Source of the DNA: Stomoxys calcitrans | Taxonomy: Eukaryota; Arthropoda; Insecta; Diptera; Muscidae | Assembly (NCBI RefSeq): GCF_963082655.1 | Contig: NC_081554.1 | Span: forward strand, 120,603,869 to 120,667,868 | Reading direction: 5' to 3' | DNA length: 64,000 bases | Shown: in pieces, positions 32,770 to 43,625 of the stretch | Layout: each line of letters opens with the position of its first letter | Position numbering within the stretch: the stretch's first letter is position 1 | The notes under the pieces: generated by a model | Seen by the model: only the letters and a program-made list of their open reading frames with translations | Told to the model about the DNA's origin: nothing | Databases searched by the model: none | Position numbers and translations under genes: made by a program

Positions 32770-34440
32770 ATTTACTGTAAAGAAATGTTTACAATTATAC
32801 TGCGAAACCTGTGCTGAAAAATTCAGCGATCATTTTATTTGTACGGTGGCATTCAAATATACAATGCTTAATATTTTGTTTGCTATTCAATACTCATTCG
32901 ATTTAAATAAATTTTGCAATTTTTAGAAAAGTTGTTAGCTCCATATAAAGATGTTCCTTACATTCGCCCGAATTAAGAAGTGATTAAATTTTTTTTCAAC
33001 TATTCACCTAACTTACATGGAAAAATTTACGTCCTTTCACTTCCGCGATATAAACTGAAATAATTTTATTTTGAGTTGCAGCAAAATAAATATTGACGTA
33101 ATAGGTCATTGTTTATTTTATTTTTTTTTTACAATATTTCGAAACTAATTAAATTGATTTTGTACCTATTGTTTCATTTAATTTCACGATATATAAATGT
33201 TGCCACTGGCATACAAATTTAAAAGTATTAATTGGAAAATGAAAAATTTTGTATTTGGCTGTCTGTAGAAGGCGTAAGGCATTTTATTCTTTTTATCTTT
33301 AAATATTATGGCAATGGTAAGGGAGCAAACCTTTCCAAAATTTTTGGTAGACAAAAACTCACCTTTAAAAAAATTGGTCTAACCAACCACCTACTGCTAA
33401 AAATTTTTTTAAAAAGACATACATTATGTGTATTATTTTTTAAAATATCTTAAGAGTAAACAAAGTTTTAAATATCATCAAATTTCCTTTCTATTAACAT
33501 ATTATTTTGTATAAACTGGTCTCCATTTGCCAATTCTAACCCCAAACAAAATATATTACAATAAAAAACCGTAACAGGTACTTTATCTGGTTTTCGCTCC
33601 ATATTATTAGTTAATCTGAACTTAGTTTATAGCGATGATTTGTAAAAGGTAAAGGAAAAGAATTGCCAAAAGATCATTAAAAAAATATGACATTCTTCGA
33701 CGCGATACGTCATTGAGTTGTAGTCGGTATAAACAGTTTTTGAAGAATCTCTACACAACTTTCAGCTGTGAAATGAAGCCCAACTGCACGTGTGCAAACA
33801 CAGTTACGACAATTACCACCTACTGAAATACTTTCGCAGCATAGTTAAATTTGGCTACAATTCAAAATATAAACAAGCTTATACAAATATCAATTCTACT
33901 CTATAATTTCAAATCATAAACTAAACCTTTGAATTTTTTCAAATTTTAAGATCTCAATTGAGATATAACTGCTATATTGAAAACAAATAAATCGTCGTTT
34001 TCAATATTTTATGTAAATAAATGTGCTTACCAGTTAAGAAAAAAAAATGTCAAGTGCATATTTAAGAGATTTGTAATTACACAAAGCAAATCTTGGTATT
34101 CCCAGAAAGTTTTTGGTGTTCCTTAGTTCAGTTAAAAAATCTTTCAAACCAACTCCATTTTAACAAAATTTTAAGTTAAAACCTGTGTCTTTTTAAGATG
34201 CACAAAACTATTCCAATTTAGGAAATTTTACCAGCTAATTTTTGACACATTTCTATTCAACTTGCAAAAAATCGATTTTACGGATCGTTGAACTGAAAAC
34301 AACGAAACTTTTATCATGATACGAACTATTTGCAACTAACTAAAGATGTGTAAAATTAATTTAACAATTGTATTAAAATTGGATAGCTTAATTGGAAAAC
34401 GTTTCAATTAATTCTATGAACCAATTTTTTCTGAGTGTAG
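32770..34440 (+). repeat. Family D dispersed repeat, copy 2
   Basis: Parallel to 28560-30345 (ATTAACATATTATTTTGTAT, TGGTCTCCATTTGCCAATTC, TCTATGAACCAATTTTTTCT then GAGTGTAG). The front half contains GAGTTGCAGCAAAATAAATA, also present near 36455 and 36635. No coding signature. Confidence 0.6.
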
Positions 34441-34670
34441 TTGCCACGTTTCGTCTCGTCTCCTTTCTTGTGTACGGGACATACTATGATCGCGCAGACA
34501 AGATGACGCATAGATCTTATCAGCGTGTCGCCTCCGGTCTTAAATAGACCTCTCATGCTGTCTTGTTGTACACAGCTACTTGGACCTCATATCTAGTTTC
34601 TTTTTATTCTATTCATGGATAAAAGAGTAGACTATTTGAATAGGAAGAAAGTCATCACTTACGAAAATTA
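34441..34670. other. Spacer, possible LINE scrap
   Basis: TTTCTTGTGTACGGGACATA on the minus strand resembles the RT phrase reading CPVHKKG, as at 6920. Too short to assign. Confidence 0.3.
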
Positions 34671-34720
34671 ACGTAAAATTTTATATACTATATCACGCTT
34701 ACTCTTATTATTTCGAATTA

Positions 34721-36361
34721 CAGCGGTCAAAAAAAGTATTCATCATTAGCAAAATTGATAATAAATTCACTTATTTTGGGTAATTGAAGAAAATTTAAAG
34801 TAAACAAATAATGCAGTTTTATGCAATAGTTTATTTTTCGTAATATGTTTTAAAATAAATTCAAAAAATAATTTTAATTAGCGCAAAAAATGCAATTTTA
34901 TATAATAACACCAAAAACAGAACAAAAAAAGTATTCATCATTGATGTGCTATCATCAAAGTCAAATTCAAATATTATTTGGGAATCCCCCTTTTCTGTTT
35001 TATTTAGTAAAGGAGGCTTTGCCCTTGACAGCAAATATTTAATTTCATTGAAAATATAGTTTTTGTCAAAATGGGTCGTAAGCAAAACGAGGTTTCTGAT
35101 GAGGTAAAAGTTTTGATAATAAAACACCACAGGAATGGTTTAACTCAAAAAACTATCAGTGAAATATTAAATAGACCACGATCTACTATACAATCCATCA
35201 TCAGAAAGTGGACAGAAACGAAAACTGTTGACAATAAACCAAGATCTGGTCGACCAAAAGCACTTTCAGTTGGAGATGTGCGTTGGCTAGTGCGGCAAGT
35301 TCAGAAAACTCCGAAGACAAATGCGACCATTCTTCGTAAAAACACTATGGAATATTTAGGGAAGGAAGTTACTACACAAACAATTCGAAATACACTCAAA
35401 AGGCATAGTTACAGAGGAAGAACTGCACGTAAGAAGCCCTTTATAAATAAAATAAACCGAGTGAAAAGGCTAAACTTCGCAAAAATGTATGTAAAACAGC
35501 CCGAATCATTTTGGAAAACAGTCATTTTTGCAGACGAGAGCAAGTTTAATCTTTTTGGGTGCGATGGAAAGGTCATAGTGTACAGAAAACCAAATACAGA
35601 GCTTGAAGAACGAAACACAGTTGCTACTGTAAAACATGGTGGAGGTGGTTTAATGGTTTGGGGGTGTATGGCGGCTTCAGGAGCGGGAAATCTTGAAATT
35701 ATTAATGGAGTAATGGATCATAAGTATTACATTGACATTTTAAAGAGGAATTTAAAAGATAGTGCTGTAAAACTTGGGCTTGGTAATAACTTTCAATATT
35801 ATCAAGATAATGACCCCAAACATTCTGCTTTAAATACCAAGATGTGGATGCTGTATAACTGCCCCAAAGTCATTAAAACTCCTCCTCAAAGTCCCGACTT
35901 GAACCCAATTGAACATCTTTGGGAACATCTCGAACGCAAATTGAGAACGCGCAATTTTTCGAGCAAGAGTCAAATGCAACAGGTGATAATGGAGGAATGG
36001 ACTAATATAGACCAAAATATTACCGCTAAATTAGTCCAATCGATGTCAAACCGTTTAAAAGATGTTATAAAACGCGGTGGTCGAATAACAAAGTATTAAT
36101 TTTTTTAAATTATGTTATTTATTTTTTTGTTTTTTTTGCAATGATGAATACTTTTTTTGTTTAATTTTTTGTGTTCAGCTGTAAAATGGCCCTTTTTGTT
36201 CCAATAAATACTATTTTTTTCTTTAAAAACAATGAAATTGTGTACATATATATCACACAAGCACTACTGCATCATTAGTTTAATATGTTTTTATTCCAAT
36301 TGTCTTTTGTAGACTTATTAAAAAAAAAACATTGAATGATGAATACTTTTTTTGACCGCTG
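34721..36361 (+). mobile_element. Intact Tc1-family transposon, 1641 bp
   Basis: Flanked by TA. Ends are perfect 27-bp inverted repeats starting CAGCGGTCAAAAAAAGTATT. The sequence CAAAAAAAGTATTCATCATT recurs about 195 bp inside the left end (34923) and, inverted, about 195 bp inside the right end (36140-36159). This gives the inverted-repeat/direct-repeat arrangement that binds transposase at four sites. One open transposase gene lies between. Structurally autonomous. Confidence 0.95.
35071..36099 (+). CDS. Tc1-family DD34E transposase, 342 aa
   Basis: The enzyme cuts and pastes the surrounding element at TA sites. The N-terminal half has two helix-turn-helix modules (about residues 1-110), including LTQKTISEILNRPRSTIQSI, with the GRPK hook (GRPKALS, 60-66). 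The catalytic core follows: D155 in VIFADESKF, the glycine-rich HGGGGLMVWGCM (189-200), D246 in QDNDPKHS and E281 in NPIEHLW. D246 and E281 are separated by 34 residues, the Tc1 DD34E signature. Length is normal and there are no stops. The start at 35071 is the first ATG, in context GTCAAAATGG. Product is probably functional, but that is untested. Confidence 0.96.
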   Translation: MGRKQNEVSDEVKVLIIKHHRNGLTQKTISEILNRPRSTIQSIIRKWTETKTVDNKPRSGRPKALSVGDVRWLVRQVQKTPKTNATILRKNTMEYLGKEVTTQTIRNTLKRHSYRGRTARKKPFINKINRVKRLNFAKMYVKQPESFWKTVIFADESKFNLFGCDGKVIVYRKPNTELEERNTVATVKHGGGGLMVWGCMAASGAGNLEIINGVMDHKYYIDILKRNLKDSAVKLGLGNNFQYYQDNDPKHSALNTKMWMLYNCPKVIKTPPQSPDLNPIEHLWEHLERKLRTRNFSSKSQMQQVIMEEWTNIDQNITAKLVQSMSNRLKDVIKRGGRITKY

Positions 36362-36700
36362 TATATAAAGTATTTAATTTCTTTTAACTTTATTAACTAT
36401 TCGCTTCATCTTTTCGTTTCTCTTCCGCGACCGGAACTGAAATATTTATTTTTTGAGTTGCAGCAGAAGGCGTAATAGGTCATTTTGGGATTTTAAGCAA
36501 GAAAATCCAACGTAAAATTTTATATACTATATCACGCTTACTCTTATTATTTCGAATTATTAAAAGTATTTAATTTCTTTTCGCTTCATCTTTTCGTTTC
36601 GTTTCCGCGACCGGAACTGAAATATTTTTTTGAGTTGCAGCAGAATAATAATTGGCGTAATAGGTCATTTTGGGATTTCTAAGCAAGAAAATCCAAGGTT

Positions 36701-37450
36701 TGGTCGCGGAGAGATCGGAGGTCTTCCAAAGGGAGGAAGAAAGAACTCTCCTTTTGGTGGGCATTGATCAAGTTTGGCTAAGGCTAAAAGCATGGCGTAC
36801 TATGAGGCCAAGGTTGTCTTTTTCAAGTTTGGGAAGACTAGCATAGGCAAGGATCCGAATATTGAGAAATCAGGGGCCAAGGTTGTCTTTTTCAAGTTTG
36901 GGAAGACTAGCATAGGCAAGGATCCGCATATTGAGACATCAGGCATTGCAGTGGAAGGAGTTTCAATACCGCTTAACGAACAGGGGGTCGAAAACGAGAC
37001 CTTCATTTACTCTCTCAATAATGGGAAGATTAGGGTAAGCTTCTAAGATTCTAATATTAAAACATCAGCCAGAAAAGGGACCAAAGACTCAACACAGCCT
37101 AACGAACAGGGACTCTACGATGGAACCAACACCGCCTTCTCAAGATTCGGAAGACTAGGATAGGCAAAGATTCTAATGTAAGCAAAAATTCTAATTTTGA
37201 AGTATCAGGCGATGAAACCAAGAAGCCCATTTACTCAAGATTTTGAAGACTAGGATAGGCAAAGATCCAAATATTGGAAAATAAGGCAATGCAGAGAAGG
37301 GAGACTCAATACAGCCTAACGAAAAGGACCATTAATGACTTTTTCAAGATTTGGAAGATCAGTATAGGCAAAGATCCTAGTATTGGAACATCAGGCAGTT
37401 CAGTAACAGGAAACTCAATGCAGCCTAAAGAACAGAAAACAGACTAAAGA
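36701..37450 (+). repeat. LINE-like ORF1 tandem modules, six to seven units
   Basis: Units of about 80-100 bp centred on GAAGACTAGCATAGGCAAGG and ATCCGAATATTGAGA, with GCCTAACGAACAGGG between. The first two units read in frame, each giving KVVFFKFGKTSIGKDP; later units are frameshifted. The same modules occur at 55020-55290, inside the LINE relic there. Hence this is likely a detached piece of that LINE's ORF1 region. Confidence 0.7.
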
Positions 37451-37740
37451 AACACAACAATCCCATTTACTAGAGCAGAGGTTGACACATAAAAAAGCAA
37501 TGCAACCAAAGCCAAAATGGCTTGAATAAATTACGTGTCAAAGTGCCCAAAACCAGGGTTGTGAGGCAACAAGTCACAGTAACAAGTTAGACCTAAAAAT
37601 TCCGTACAGATCTTTACAATGGGCCTATAACTAAATCTGCAAAATTTGGTTTATATCGGTTCAGATTTAGCTCCCATACATATCATTCATCCGATATGGA
37701 TTTTTAAGGTTGTAGAAGCCAAAATTAAATCCCGAAGCTT
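37451..37740. other. Spacer, nothing recognised
   Basis: No gene. A short stretch near 37650 resembles the family C unit (GGTTCAGATTTAGCTCCCAT). Confidence 0.4.
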
Positions 37741-37995
37741 TTGTGTTAATAAAAGCGTTTTTCACCATAGGAATATTCTAATTGTTGAATAGAATTTTGG
37801 TAAGATAAAATCACTTACCAAATTTAAGATATACTATTTGCGGCTAACTAAAGATGTGTAAAATTCAGTCAACACTCGTTCTAAGTTTTATACAAAATTT
37901 AAACAAATTATATCGAAGTTGACTTACTTAATTGGAAAAAGTTTTTTAATTAATTCTATGAACCACTATTTTATGAGTTTAGAAGAAAAAGAGCA
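37741..37995 (+). repeat. Family D fragment, forward arm
   Basis: AAAGCGTTTTTCACCATAGG through AATTCTATGAACCA matches 30100-30330. An inverted copy starts 200 bp further on at 38190. Confidence 0.65.
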
Positions 37996-37999
37996 CCGC

Positions 38000-38181
38000 A
38001 CTAATCGTATGAAACTATGTGTGCAATTTTAACAATAGCAAAATTTGGCATGTCAAAAGAGAAAAACATGTAGTGTGATGGCACCTTAAGTTGGAGTAAT
38101 ACGACAAGAAAATGCAATAATTTTTGTGATCAAACAAAAGAAGCGCAAAAAAGGAAAAAATAATTCATTTCAAATATTACA
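38000..38181 (+). repeat. Repeat block P, copy 2, left piece
   Basis: ATGTAGTGTGATGGCACCTT through TTCAAATATTACA matches 30340-30512 and continues at 42570 after the insertion. Confidence 0.75.
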
Positions 38182-38189
38182 CTCAGAAA

Positions 38190-39430
38190 AAAGCGTTTCA
38201 TAGAGTTAATTATTCCAATTATGAAGGTCAATTTCAATGTAATTTAGTTAAATTTTAAATTAAACGAAAAGAATTGGAAAGTATTAAATAAATTTTACAC
38301 ATCCATAGTTAGTCGCAAATAGTTCACAAACTTGAATTTGGTAAATAATTTTACTAAATCAAAATTCTATTGAACAAGTAAAATGTTCCTTTGGCAGACA
38401 ATGCTTATTTTCCTTGTGAAAAAGTTACGTTGTTTTCTGTTCAATGATCCCTAAACGATTTCCTTATTTAAATTTGCAAAAATTTATTTCACAAAATTTA
38501 GTTAAAATGTAGTTGTTTTGAAAGATTTTTTAACTAAACTAAGCGAAACACAAACATCCTAGGAATAGTAGGACTTTCTTAATGTAACTACATATTTCTG
38601 TATTAAATCGTCATATGCACTTTAATTTTTTTCATTTCTTAAGCACTTTTATTTACGTAAAATATTGAAAGCGATGCTTAATTTGTTTTAGTATTTTTCA
38701 CATGTATATATTTTTATAGCATTTGTGCATCTATTTCGATTAATATCTGGAAATTGAACTTAGTAATACTGAGGAGAGTTCTTATTTTCAAAGCAAAATG
38801 GGCTTGTTTATATATTGAATAGTCGACAAATTTCTACCTGTGCTGCGAAAAAAAACTTAGGTAGGTGGCAATTTGTCGCATGCATATATGGTTGGGAAAA
38901 AGGACGGTGCGTAGCGTAGTGAGATTTTTCAAAAAAACTGGTAATACCGACAACTTTATTAGAATATGCCTCGTCAATCCTTTTTCGCCGTCTTTTACGA
39001 ATTATAACTATAATATAAGATTAGATTAAAGCTTTATAAGATTTGTGTGATCGTTTAACATTATTCAGCCTTAATTCAAATGTCAATAATATAGAACGAA
39101 AAAATGGATAAAGTACCTTTTTCGGTTTTTGTTGCAAAATATTTTGTTTGGGCTTAAAACGGGAAAATGGAAATCTGTTTATGCGAAATAGCATGTTAAT
39201 AGAAAGGAATTAATTATCCTTTAGCTTTGTATTCATGTTTAAGACATTTAAGAAAGTAATTGACAATGATTTTAAAGAAATGTTTAGCAGTAACTCATTT
39301 GGTCAGACCAAGTTTTCTGCAGACGAGTTTTTGTATTCTTAAGATATAAAAAGGCTTGCCCGTTTTTCATTGCTACAATATATAATAGATTTAAACCAAT
39401 AGCTAAATCTGAATTGATAAAAAAAATAAA
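38190..39430 (-). repeat. Family D, inverted copy
   Basis: Complement of the 28560-30345 type. Shared text includes AGTTAGTCGCAAATAGTTCA and GAAAGATTTTTTAACTAAAC, and later TTTAGCAGTAACTCATTTGG. Faces the forward arm at 37741-37995. Confidence 0.6.
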
Positions 39431-39540
39431 ATGTCATATACTGCCAAATACAAAATTGTTTACTTTCCATTAAAAAAATTAAAATTTCATACCAGTGGAA
39501 GCTTTTTTTTTAACGAAAAAGAAAGTGAAAAATATGTCAA

Positions 39541-40918
39541 ACAAGTAAAAAGGCGTTAAGTTCGGCCGGGCCGAGCTTTGGATACCCACCACCTCGGGTA
39601 TATATGTAAACCCCCTTTCATCAAAATTCGGTGAAAAGAGCATACCTTATGTCCCATAGCAGTTGTATTGAAATATGATCCGATTTGGACCAAATACTAA
39701 TAAGTACAAGTCACTGTTCAGTTGTGTATAACAAAATATTGGTCTTTTTAGTAGCTATATCTAAAAATAAACCGATCTGAACCATATACAACATGGATGT
39801 CGAAAAGCCTAAAATAAGTCAATGTGTCAAATTTCAGTTAAATCAGATTATAAATGAGCATTTTTTGGGGCCAAGACTATAAATCGAGATATCGGTTTAT
39901 ATGGCAGCAATATGCAAATCTTGATCGATCTAGACAAAATTGCAGTAGTATGTGGAGGGGCTTAACTTCACTCTCTGTCCCAAATTTCTGGAACATCGGA
40001 AAATAAATGCGCCTTTTATGGGCTAAAATATTAAATCGAGAGATCGGTCTACATGGCAGCTATATCCAAATCTGCACCGATCTGTGCCATAATGCAGGAG
40101 AATGTCAAGGGGCTTAACTTTACTCACTGTCCCAAATTTCGGCGACATCGGATAATAAATAAGCCATTTATGGGCCTAAAACCCTACATCGGAGGATCGG
40201 TTTATATGGCAGCTATATCCAAATCTGGACCGATCTGAGCCAAATTCACGGAGGACGTCGGTGGGCCTAACACAACTCACTGTCCCGAATTTCAGCAAAA
40301 TCGGATAATAAATAAAGACCCAAAATAGACTGATCGGTCTATATGGCAGTTATATCCAAATCTGAACCGATCTGAGCCAAATTAACGAAGTATGTAGAAG
40401 GGCCTAACACAACTGTTCCAAATTTCAGCAATAACGGATAGTAAATGTGGCTTTTACGGGCCTAAGACCCTAAATCGGAGGATCGATCTATATGGCAGCT
40501 ATATCCAAATTTGGGCCAAATTGATGAATGATGACGAAGGGCCTAACACAACGCACTGTCCCAAATTTCAGCAAAATCGGATAATAAATGTAGCTTTTGT
40601 TGGCCTAAGGACCTAAATCGGCGGATCGGTCTATATGGGGGCTATACCAAGATATAGTCCGATATAGCCCATCTTCGAACTTAACCTGCTTATGGACAAA
40701 AAAGGAATCTGTGCAAAGTTTCAGCTCAATATCTCTATTTTTAAAGACTGTAGCGTGATTTCAACAGACAGACCGACGGACATGTCTAGATCGTCTTAGA
40801 TTTTTACGCTGATCAAGAATATATATATATTTTATAGGGTCGGAAATGGATATTTTGATATGTTGCAAACGGAATGACAAAATGAATATACCAACATCCT
40901 TCGGTGGTGGGTATAAAA
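39541..40918 (-). repeat. Family B repeat element
   Basis: Starts AGTTCGGCCGGGCCGAGCTT then GGATACCCACCACCT and ends CGGTGGTGGGTATAAAAA. Six or so units of about 140 bp contain GATCGGTCTATATGGCAGCT, ATATCCAAATCTG, CTCACTGTCCCAAATTTC and GCAAAATCGGATAATAAAT. The end block has ATGTCTAGATCGTCTTAGA and GTTGCAAACGGAATGACAAA. Architecture is as in families A and C, sequence distinct. No coding. Confidence 0.8.
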
Positions 40919-40929
40919 ATCAGGTTGTG

Positions 40930-41510
40930 TTAGTTTCGAAATATACAAATATACACTAGGCACCACAATATCTGTATGGATTTATTGATTTCGCCAGATC
41001 AACTAGAGGTAAAAAAATCATTCCCAAAATGTATCGGAGGCTTGTTTCTGAATGGCATATGTTCATATTCGCTGTACGTCTCTGGAATTCTCGTCCTAAC
41101 GATCTGCAATTACTCAGTAACTCGGCAACATTTAAAACCAGACTTTGGAAACATTTTACTGCATTAAGTTGATGAATGTTAAGACTCATTTATATATTTA
41201 TTTTTATTCTTCTATACTTACCTTAATTTCTTTTTTTTTCGGATCAACTAAGTCTACTAATTCCTCTTTAATTGATAAATTCCCTTTTGATTTTTTTTTT
41301 CTTTTAAATTCAAATCTACAAAGCCACAATTGTTAGTTTTTTCCGTAAGTTATTCATTCAAAATCTGTGATGTATTGTATATCTATAGATTCTTAGTTTT
41401 AAGTGTTTACTATGTACAATTGTTGGAGATATTACCCGCACTTTAATTATAAGAATTTTATATTCTTGTTGTGCGGGTGTAAATAAATAAATTACAAATT
41501 ACAAATATAC
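40930..41510 (+). pseudogene. LINE 3' end (RT C-terminus and 3' UTR)
   Basis: Plus-strand text FAVRLWNSRPNDLQLLSNSA followed by TFKTRLWKHFTALS and a stop is the typical C-terminus of a Jockey/CR1-like LINE. A 3' UTR follows, ending in AAATAAATAAATTACAAATT-type repeats at about 41480-41505. A 5'-truncated insertion. Confidence 0.65.
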
Positions 41511-42568
41511 AAACAGGATATACATATATAAAATTTCGAGTTAAATTCCGTAAGTGATGGCTTATCATATTTAAGTATTTTTTCCCTTTTTTTATCAAAG
41601 AAAAGAAAAAGTAGAAATTGAAAATTATAACTATTTCTCAGTTCATTGACATGGTTCGGTAAGCACTAAAACTTACAATATTAGAGGCAATTTTATTTCT
41701 CTTTATTTAACTGTGTTTTCAGAAATTTGAAAAATAGAACTGGGAAACGAATTTTAATGCACGGATGGAATACTGATGCTTTCCCGAGGTATTTTTCTAC
41801 CAGCAAAAAAAGTCAAAAATACACCTACTTTGTCAGTAAGTTTGTTTTAAACTAAGAATTAATTATAATTATAAAATGTTGCATCTTAAAAATAGTATGG
41901 ACCTGGAATATCTAAATCAAATTAATACTGTGAAAAGATCAGATCTATGGAACTTCTTAATTTAGCGGTAATGGTAATAATCCTTACGACTTATCTACAA
42001 ATTGCAAAAATTGTCTTAATCTAATGGTAATTGAATAGCAAAAAACATAGTCGGCTTTATTTGGTTGAATGCCAGTTTACAAATAAAGTGATTGCTGATT
42101 TGTGTTTTTCATATTTTCGGTAAGATTTATTTACAGTTAAAATTAAAAAAAAAAAAAAAAAAAACATTTACTTTCAAATGATTTAATATTTTCGTACGCG
42201 GTTTTTTATATGCTCGAAATTATTTCCTATGATTTAGTTAAAACTGGCCCAAATAGAGAGCCAGGCTTTGCAAAACATTTGTACATTATAATTTCCTCAT
42301 GGTTAAAATTTCAAACATTTATACCAACAATTAATTCCATGAGTGAATATTGCCATACACGATTGTTCACCATATGTATAGAATGGAGAAAAAATTAATT
42401 TAGCCAAGTTATCGTTAAACTAACAAGAAGTTCTTATGATTTCTCAATATTAAACAGCAATATCAACTAAAATCGAATTAAAATGTCTTCAGCGCTATAT
42501 GAAGTTCAATTTATTTTTCAATTTAAAATTAGTTCGTTTTAACTGAACCATGGAGTCACTTTTTTAGT
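41511..42568. other. AT-rich part of the nested insertion
   Basis: No gene. It includes a 20-base A run near 42150 and sequence near the right end resembling family D. Confidence 0.4.
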
Positions 42569-42569
42569 G

Positions 42570-43345
42570 TACATTTCTTGAAAGTCTATTCTATACTTCT
42601 ATCTCAAAAATAGATAAATGGAGTTCGTGTTCCGTCTTAAAAACCATATGTGATGTATAATTTTTCAATTTCTTTAAGTCAATCTTTGGGTGAGATTTTA
42701 TATTTGATATTGAAGAATTTTTATCCTAAATAGAAGACTATTTTATATATGTTTTAGGGGGCTTTGTGTTTACTTTGATTGAATATTTCGCCAATCTTAA
42801 ACCCAGATTTTCGTTATTTGTTGAGGACTGCATCTATATACATTGCTGGTAGATAAGAAAATCACGGGAATCCAGTTTAATTCCACATATTTTTTCAATA
42901 ACTTCTGAAATAATCCTTCCAAAATATACTTAACCAATTGACATGTTTTCTGGTTCAATTATTGTACATATCTTGCATCTTTTGTCTACCACCATAATTC
43001 TAAAAAAAGCGTAAGTACCTGGATAAAGTTGACTTCTTTTAGATTTGCTTAACGCTATAAGAGTTAACTTTAATGGTATTAATATTTTTTAACTACCCTC
43101 TTGCACTTATAAGTAAAGCTTTTGCGTCCTCACTTCTTTGATCTTCAGTTTTGGTCTGCAACAATATATTGTGCTTGATTTATATGTTTTATTTTTAGAT
43201 TAAATGGTATACATGTTTTGTATCATCTTCGTGTACAGTTTCGTCGGATATCTTTTAGGGCCACGGCTTTTCATTTGCAATAACAGAGTCTGATACGCTT
43301 GTTCCAATGTGTGTTGTCGCCCGTCCACCACCACACCAAGTATAC
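42570..43345 (+). repeat. Repeat block P, copy 2, right piece
   Basis: Continues the copy begun at 38000 (TTTTGTCTACCACCATAATT, CCCTCTTGCACTTATAAG, AAAGCTTTTGCGTCCTCACT). Roughly 85 percent like 30513-31160 by eye. Confidence 0.75.
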
Positions 43346-43625
43346 CGCTATGTCCGTCCATGTTAATTTGTGTACAAAGTACAGGTCGCAATTTTCATCC
43401 GATTCAAATTTGGCACAAGCATTTTCTTGGGGCCTCGAGACGGAGCCTATTGAAATTGGAAAAAATCAGTTCAGATTTGGATATAGCTCCCATATATATG
43501 ATCGTCCTATTAGGACTAAACTTGCAATTATATCGTCATTTAGAAACCGATTCCCTCGAAATTTTGCACGGGGATTCCTCCTATAAGTCTCGACACTATT
43601 GGTGAATTTCATAATAATTTAGTAA
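43346..43625 (+). repeat. Family C-type fragment
   Basis: TGTCCGTCCATGTTAATTTG, GATATAGCTCCCATATATAT, TTGCACGGGGATTCCTCCTA and AAGTCTCGACACTATTGG match 32050-32230. Block P is followed by this segment in both copies, so the two belong to one larger repeat. Confidence 0.65.

Larger units (their letters stand above)
34671..36700 (+). repeat. Tandem duplication, first unit split by Tc1
   Basis: Unit 1 is 34671-34720 plus 36362-36509 and unit 2 is 36510-36700. Shared text: ATATACTATATCACGCTTAC, TTATTATTTCGAATTA, CTTCATCTTTTCGTTTC, CCGCGACCGGAACTGAAATA and TAATAGGTCATTTTGGGATT. The Tc1 element lies in unit 1. Unit 2 shows the unoccupied site. Confidence 0.85.
38182..42569. mobile_element. 4.4-kb nested insertion with TACA duplication
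   Basis: Inserted into block P copy 2, as shown by the unsplit copy at 30346-31160. TACA occurs on both sides (38178-38181 and 42570-42573). The left end begins CTCAGAAAAAAGCG and the right end finishes TTTTTTAGTG, so terminal inversion is weak. It contains inverted family D sequence, a family B element and a LINE tail. Whether it entered as one unit or in steps is not resolved. Confidence 0.6.

Noticed and set aside
30346..43345. The two block P copies as LTRs of one retrotransposon
   Set aside because: They are in the same orientation and about 12 kb apart, but the space between has no gag-pol, primer site or polypurine tract, and the copies are too diverged.
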